64,000 nucleotides of DNA from Cryptomeria japonica (Eukaryota > Streptophyta > Pinopsida > Cupressales > Cupressaceae), in assembly GCF_030272615.1 (NCBI RefSeq), contig NC_081406.1:484745900-484809899 (forward strand), written 5' to 3'. Below are positions 58,534-64,000 of this stretch, piece after piece. Each line of letters begins with the position of its first letter. Within the stretch, counting starts at the first letter, position 1. The translations under genes were made by a program, and so were the position numbers. A model generated the notes under the pieces. It was not told the DNA's origin, did not search any database, and saw only the letters and a list, made by a program, of their open reading frames with translations.

Positions 58534-61500
58534 GTGCTAAATTCTAGGTATTTCCTTACTTACCATCTTGAATCTTGTTTATCTAAAATAGGATCTACGT
58601 CCAAGACTATAGAAAGATTATTGATCACTATTGAGCCTGAGGAAGTTGTAAATGCAAAGAAAATTATGTCTTATAATGCGTTATCGCAAGTACCAAGTGG
58701 AGTCGTTATACAAGGTAATTTGTCCAGCTATATAGACTGCAAAATTGAAGATATGGGAACTCTTCACATCTATACTCAGCTGAAATCACTCTATGATGAG
58801 GAAGGAAAGATTGAAGCTAAATATTCTAGGGTTTTTGAGAAAGGATTTCATAATGTCGCCTACCCTCTTGAAGATTTTGAAGAAGAACACATGAGAATAA
58901 TTATGAGTCGAGTACATGGAGAGAGTATGTATCTGGAAAGGACTCACACAATTACCAAGGAAGCCATTAGGGATGTAAGGGGTATTTCTCAATCGGTAAA
59001 TTTCCTGAGTTGAGGAAAATCACAAAAGATACATTCTTCAAGCTAACCGGTTCCACCTCTAATGGGCATGCTTTCTCTGTTAACAATATCAGAGATCCCG
59101 CAGTGAAACTTGCAGCAATGGTGATAGGCTACAGAGTATTTTACTCCTGTAGACTTAGCAGTGTTTCATCCACAGCAATTCATACATCACATAGTATGAT
59201 TGTTGAAAATGAAGACTATGATATCTATGAAGCTATCAGAGTCCAGCTATTTCTAAATTTGAAGTCCATAAAAAAGGACAATACTCAGAAGTTCAAATTT
59301 GGTCAGCTACTAGCTGGGTTATTTTTCTACTTTCAGAATTTTCTACCTGGTATAGGTGGCATTGAATAGTCCAAAGAACAACCGGTCAATGCTCAGATTA
59401 GAAACAACATTAAGGCTATAAAGAATACCTTTTTGGCTGCCACCAATAGGTATTTTAATGAATTTCAAAAGAAAATGAGTCTAGTAATGAGGTTACCTGA
59501 AGATGTAGTAAGACATTTTGAAAAAGACATAATCTTCACAGTTACTACTAATTTTTTCTTAATGCAAGAAAGAGAACCTAGAGAGGAAGAGATGGAAGAT
59601 ATGAGCTACAAAATCAATCATGACTTACTGGTTGGCTATGCTAATACCCTATTAGCATCGCCTATAGACAAAAAGAAGGCAAAATTGGATATTCTAGAAA
59701 TCCAATCTGCACCTGTTGAAACTAGTACTGAATCTGTAGATAAAGCTAAAGGAAAGAAAGAGAAAAGTGAGGAAAAATATCCTGTGAAGAAAACTACAAG
59801 GGTGACTCAGAGTGTCCAAAGAAAGAATGAACCAGCACCTAAAATAATTGAGATAGAGGAGAGTGTACCAAAGAAGAGGAGGAATATGAAACTAATTTTG
59901 CAACCAGAGTCTGAAGGAGAACCTAAAAAGGAAAAGGCAACAAGAAGTCAAAGGTAGTGCCAAAGGCAACTACATCACTACATATTGCCACCTACAAACC
60001 TGCAACAACATTTGAAAGAACAATGAATTCATTGGGAAGAAACAGTTCTGACAGGTTAAAGAACATTATGATTCTTTTACTATAGATGAGCAGAAGCAAA
60101 TACACCAATAGGTAATAACTTTGTTGAATCACTGCTGTAGATATCCGCATGAATTAGAGAAAGATATTTCAGTATCTTTGTATATTACTTTGTTAGAAAA
60201 ATGGGAAGAAGCAACTTAGTTAGATAAGGAAATTATTGATGAAGTATTTGTACAGTATTTTCCCACATTATCATCAGAAGGAATTAGTGCTTTGACTGAG
60301 GAATACAAAGTATATTTTGATTTTAAAATAAGGAGATTGAAGCTTCTTAATGGAAAAAGGGCAGCTATGGAGACATAAACTCATCAACTATCTTGTCAAA
60401 TCAAACAAAGGGTAGATAGCCTCCAATCTATCGATAAGGATGAAACTACAGATGATGTTTCTCTACCAAAAATGGATATGGAGGAAATTGTCCCAGCTGA
60501 TATAGTCTTCTCAACCGAGAAGAAGGATGACTCAGTTATTCATGTTGATGAGGACATTGAGAATTTAGTGGACCTATCTAAAGATATGGATCCTCCTTCA
60601 ATCATAGAAGTACAAGATACAATAGGTGATCAACCAGCTACTCAACCAGAGGAAGTCAGTATACCGGTAACTACTCAACTAGAGAAACCCCAACTGACAA
60701 CTGGACAACTGGAGAAACCCCAATCTCCACTGGTCATTGAGATCACTCAAAAGGAGACCACTGAGGAAGCTATTACTCAGAAAGTGGAAGATAAAACAAA
60801 AACAAATACAGAAAGAGCCATCATTAAGTGTATATCCTTTGAAAAGGGAAAGCAAAAATTGCTTGATGATGATGATGATGATGAAGATTTTTTAAGTATT
60901 TCAGGATCTATCGATATGAATACCTTGAGTGCTTCTGAAATGATGAAGTTTTCTCGTATTATGGAAACTCGTGCACATAAGAGGAGGATGAAAGAACAAA
61001 AAATTGAGGTAGAGACAATTCAGAATGCAGTAGAAATATTGTCTGGATTACTACCAGAAACCTCTATCGCACATCTTCCTACTCCTATCAGCAAACTTGG
61101 TCTGTTAGTTGCAGACGCATCTGATCAAATCAAATCACTTGAAGATGCTACTCGAATATCTACTAAGAAGAGCCACAAGAAGGTATATGGAGATAAGCTA
61201 GCAAAGCATATTGAGAATGGAAAAATGGCTTTATCTCATAATTGCAGTCTGTTGAAGAAAGCTATTGAATCTGGAGGAAAGTATCTTGCCTCTACCTCCA
61301 ATGTTACTTTCTTCTATTTTGATATTTCCAAAAATCAAGTTTAAACTGAATAGGAAATATAAAGGTTATGCAAGGCATATGTCCCACTCCAAGACTCCAT
61401 TCATGTCTTTAACCAGTCTATAGATGAATTGCATGATAGACTGATCAAGAATGATAATGAGAGAGCTAAGAGATTTCAAACTCTAAGAGAGCTCAAGAGT

Positions 61501-61743
61501 TAGCTCACCTCATAGATTGACATTCTTCAGAGAGCCTAATCCACTATAGAAGCTATTCTTGCTACTCCTAAAATGCACTCGCTTGACTTAATGGAAGAAT
61601 TTTATTCTCAGCTGTTGTCTACATCAGAGTAAACGAATCACATACTGGAATCATGGCAGAATTCTCTATCTCAGATGAAACAAAATTTCAACAATATTTT
61701 CCTGAGAATTACTAATGCATAAATTTGTTTCAAAATGTAATAT
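58534..61743 (+). pseudogene. Element E ORF2: unassigned ~1000-residue protein
   Basis: Homologue of A ORF2. N-terminal domain: MSYNALSQVPSGVVIQGN, YIDCKIEDMGTL, RIIMSRVHGESMYLERTHTI, FGQLLAGLFFYFQN. Then PEDVVRHFEKDIIFTV and a basic linker ending near 59957. A helical block (LEKWEEATQLDKEI-like with a stop) follows, then an acidic part with an Asp run from GATGAT repeats near 60870. The C-terminal helical region is ETIQNAVEILSGLLPETSIA. The start is uncertain because the 5' part differs from A. Breaks: frameshift near 59000, stop at 59367, frameshift near 59950-60060, stops at 61342 and, further on, eight or so TAA/TAG codons at likely Gln positions up to 61743. Confidence 0.68.
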
Positions 61744-61814
61744 ATGCTGAACTCTTTGATACAATTTTCTATATATATGTATATATTTTACTTTATCATT
61801 TTGGCATTGTTGTC

Positions 61815-62013
61815 AAAGGGGGAGTAATAATATGTATGTATGTGTGTTTTTGAAAATTTTGTATTTATGCATGCATTAAGGGGGAGTATTACAGTGTTAC
61901 ATTCAAAGGGAGCTTGAGCATATATATGTAGATATGTTGTGTATGCACACTTAGCAGTATTGTAAATTACTCAAAAATTTCTAAGTGTTGCCATCAATGC
62001 CAAATGGGGAGAT
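61815..62013 (+). promoter_or_regulatory. Three polypurine boxes of element E
   Basis: AAAGGGGGAG at 61815-61824 (after GGCATTGTTGTC, as in the copia at 2000), AAGGGGGAG at 61878-61886 and AAATGGGGAGAT at 62002-62013 before the LTR. Confidence 0.78.
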
Positions 62014-63053
62014 TGTTGGCTTAATGATTATTGTAATGTATTCATCACTTGTTATCATTGATGAAACACTCTCAGACACATATATGATAACATTGACTAC
62101 CGGTGTAACTTCAATTGGTTTACACTACCAACCAGTATGTTTAAGGTCTATCTCTAACTGGTACCTTGTGACAACCAATATGTGCCTTTGAGATAACCTG
62201 TGTAAACACTAAGTCAGCATCAGAATCAAAATGAAGATGAAGAAGAAGATCAAGTGGAAGATCCCATAACAATGGTTCACTAGTTTTATTTCAACCAGTA
62301 TTAAATTGCTCTAACCAGTATCTATTTTGTGATGAGTTACCAACACCATTTGTTTGACGGTCATTTTTGTGATGAGTTATGATTATATGACTAGATTCAC
62401 AACACCTAGGAAATTGTGTTCCTATGGCCGACATAAGGTTTGTATGTCTATTTAAAGACATCATAGAGAATTATTTTTATGATGATGATAACAGATAGAG
62501 AGTTGCTATGTACTTAGAAGGATCTGATCAAGCAAGTTTTGTGCTACTTAGAACATATCAAACTACTCTTGTTGTTTTCTAACCATTACAATGGATACAA
62601 ATCCCTTAAATGGGTAGGCTCTAACAAGCTTCATTGTACAAATCCTTTGACAAGGGGATATTAGTTTAGATTCTCAAATCATCCAACGAGGTTACTCCTA
62701 ACAGGGTAGTACTCTTAACAGGGTATAAGCTTCTAATCAAGATTGGAATCTCTAACAAGATTCGCTCCTAGCAGAGCTCTTTGTAAGACCATAACCAATC
62801 AGTTTTCTATTATTGCAAATAGTTAACTTGTGATTTCCATCTCACCGTGGTTTTTACCTATTTGGGTTTTCCACATATAAACACTTGTGTTATGGTGGAT
62901 GTCCTACTTTATGTGGATGTTGTTATTTCATTTTGGATAGCATGTATTTTGTTTAACTGCTTGGTTAAATTCATCTGTAGATTAGTATTTAAAGTAGTGT
63001 ATGTTTTGGAGTCACTGACTCACCCCCCCTCTCAGTGCTTTTCAAGTCCATCA
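62014..63053 (+). repeat. Element E 3' LTR
   Basis: TGTTGGCTTAATGATT to CAAGTCCATCA, 1040 bp, then TAGTG. Relative to the 5' copy many CCGGT words are CCAGT or CTGGT, and it lacks about 60 bp. Confidence 0.9.
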
Positions 63054-64000
63054 TAGTGATGGTCCAATTGGTAAAATAGTTATAGCTGAAATGAGGACCA
63101 AAAGCAAAGAGGATCTGCAAGCACCACCATGAATCCCTTTGACACAATTAAGGGTAAAGGGCCTAAAATTAAATTTATAATCAAATGGTCTAAAAAAGGT
63201 GATTCTTCTTCAACATTGCAAGAGACAACAACAAAGGAGCTAGAGTAGCAGTTTGTTAAGAAAGCTGAGAAGGAAAAAGAACCAGAAGAAGGGGAAATTC
63301 CTCATCAAGAGGAAGTACAGGTTGAAGAACCAACACATCAAGGAGAGAGTAATACTCCCACCACCTCATAGGTATCAACCCATTCAAGGGTTGTTATTCA
63401 TTCCATTGAATCTGACTCTGATAAAGAAGATGAAGGATTTGATGATGAAGAATTAAATATGGAAATGCCATAATAAAAAACTGTTCAACAATATTTCACA
63501 ATATTTAATTTTTCCAGTTTGGATGATATTCCTTCATCCACTATTGAATCCTCAATGTTGGATTTTACTGAAGCTATGGAGCAAGCATTTGCAGAACAAC
63601 AGATGGTGACTTTACCTTCCACAACGATCATAGTAGAAGCTCCACCCCATGTAAGTACTAATATTACCACTAGTATACCTTCCACTCTTCCATATATAGT
63701 TGTTACAAAGGAGGTATCAATAGAAACTATTGTTGCTACATCAACTAACATATCATTGCACACTTCAGCCTTGATATCAATGATGACATCTACAACTACT
63801 GCAACTTCAAGTCAGTTTGCTTATCAAATACTGATTGATACTCAACAAGAGGTTGCAACTCCATCCACCAACCCAGAATTACCATGTTGCATGGATGTAG
63901 TAGCACCCAAAAGAAAGAAACAAGTGATTTCACCAGATGAGTTTGATTTTGAACAATTGGTTTCTCCCAAACCCAAAAGTACTAAAAAGACAAAGAATGT
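63054..64000 (+). pseudogene. F coding region, piece 4 (runs off the window)
   Basis: After element E the frame continues (DGPIGKIVIAEMRTKSKEDL) to a TGA at 63130-63132. A second frame then carries a long Ser/Thr/Glu-rich tail, starting near MNPFDTIKGKGPKIKFIIKW (63129) and reaching the window end with KPKSTKKTKNV. It has stops at 63247 and 63370 and a double TAA at 63472. Composition (Glu/Pro then Ser/Thr then Lys) is like the disordered middle of the ORF2 proteins. No domain recognised. The true 3' end is outside the window. Confidence 0.55.

Larger units (their letters stand above)
55671..63053 (+). mobile_element. Element E: pol-less LTR retrotransposon (7.4 kb)
   Basis: 5' LTR 55671-56775, primer site, ORF1, ORF2, three polypurine boxes, 3' LTR 62014-63053. 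A perfect TAGTG duplication lies at 55666-55670 and 63054-63058. Same plan as A and B, closest to A in ORF2. No pol genes in any frame. Its removal rejoins the F frame (DDDNS then DGPIGKI). Confidence 0.92.

Noticed and set aside
1-64000. Possible non-standard genetic code with TAA/TAG read as Gln
   Set aside because: Many stops do replace Gln, but TGA and TAG also replace Arg (CGA) and Trp (TGG), for example in the PMD pseudogene and in integrase, and homologous copies (B and B') have CAG where the other has TAG. Cytosine deamination explains all of these.
12821-64000. F as a normal host gene with very long introns
   Set aside because: The intervening sequences have LTR ends, 5-bp duplications and no GT...AG borders at the joins, so they are insertions and not introns.

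Overview
The window looks like a land-plant nuclear genome, probably a large repeat-rich genome such as a conifer or other gymnosperm (species inferred, not shown). The evidence is stacked LTR retrotransposons, a plant initiator-tRNA-Met primer site (TGGTATCAGAGC) in several elements, a plant mobile domain (PMD) gene, AT-rich DNA, and no intact cellular gene. Almost every coding region is decayed. In-frame stops fall mostly where a Gln, Arg or Trp codon is expected, which fits C-to-T loss at methylated cytosines on both strands.

Layout. (1) 1-3687: 3' part of a Ty1/copia element (integrase-RT linker, RT, RNase H, 3' LTR), inserted in the 5' LTR of element A. (2) 3688-10986: element A, an LTR element with a coiled-coil/zinc-knuckle ORF1 and a long unassigned ORF2 but no pol. 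A lies in an older reverse-strand copia element (G; its gag start, primer site and LTR remnant are at 10987-11450). (3) 11575-12690: about 18 imperfect palindromes built on GGACTTTAAAGTCC. (4) 12821 to the window end: one long unassigned coding region ('F') cut into four pieces by a solo LTR (13176-14228), a 40-kb nested block (14539-54657) and element E (55671-63053). The frame resumes across each insertion.

The 40-kb block is a Russian doll. Element C (Ty3/gypsy, Tat-like, minus strand) has element D (23.7 kb, Tat-like gypsy, minus strand, duplication ATATG) in its left LTR. D carries pol-less element B (16191-22805, duplication TTAAA) and, antisense to its pol, a PMD pseudogene. C carries a second copy of the B family (B', 46012-52527, minus strand). 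C has lost RT and the first RNase H by a deletion that keeps the reading frame.

How the parts relate. A, B, B' and E share one plan: LTR, initiator-Met primer site, ORF1 (coiled coil plus CCHC knuckles), a ~1000-codon ORF2 of unknown function, repeated AAAGGGGGAG boxes, LTR. None has protease, integrase or reverse transcriptase. Their sequence around the last polypurine tract and LTR start closely matches that of the RT-coding copia element at 1-3687, which suggests they are moved in trans by a copia (Sirevirus-like) partner. The conserved ORF2 and the palindrome array are the most promising undescribed features.
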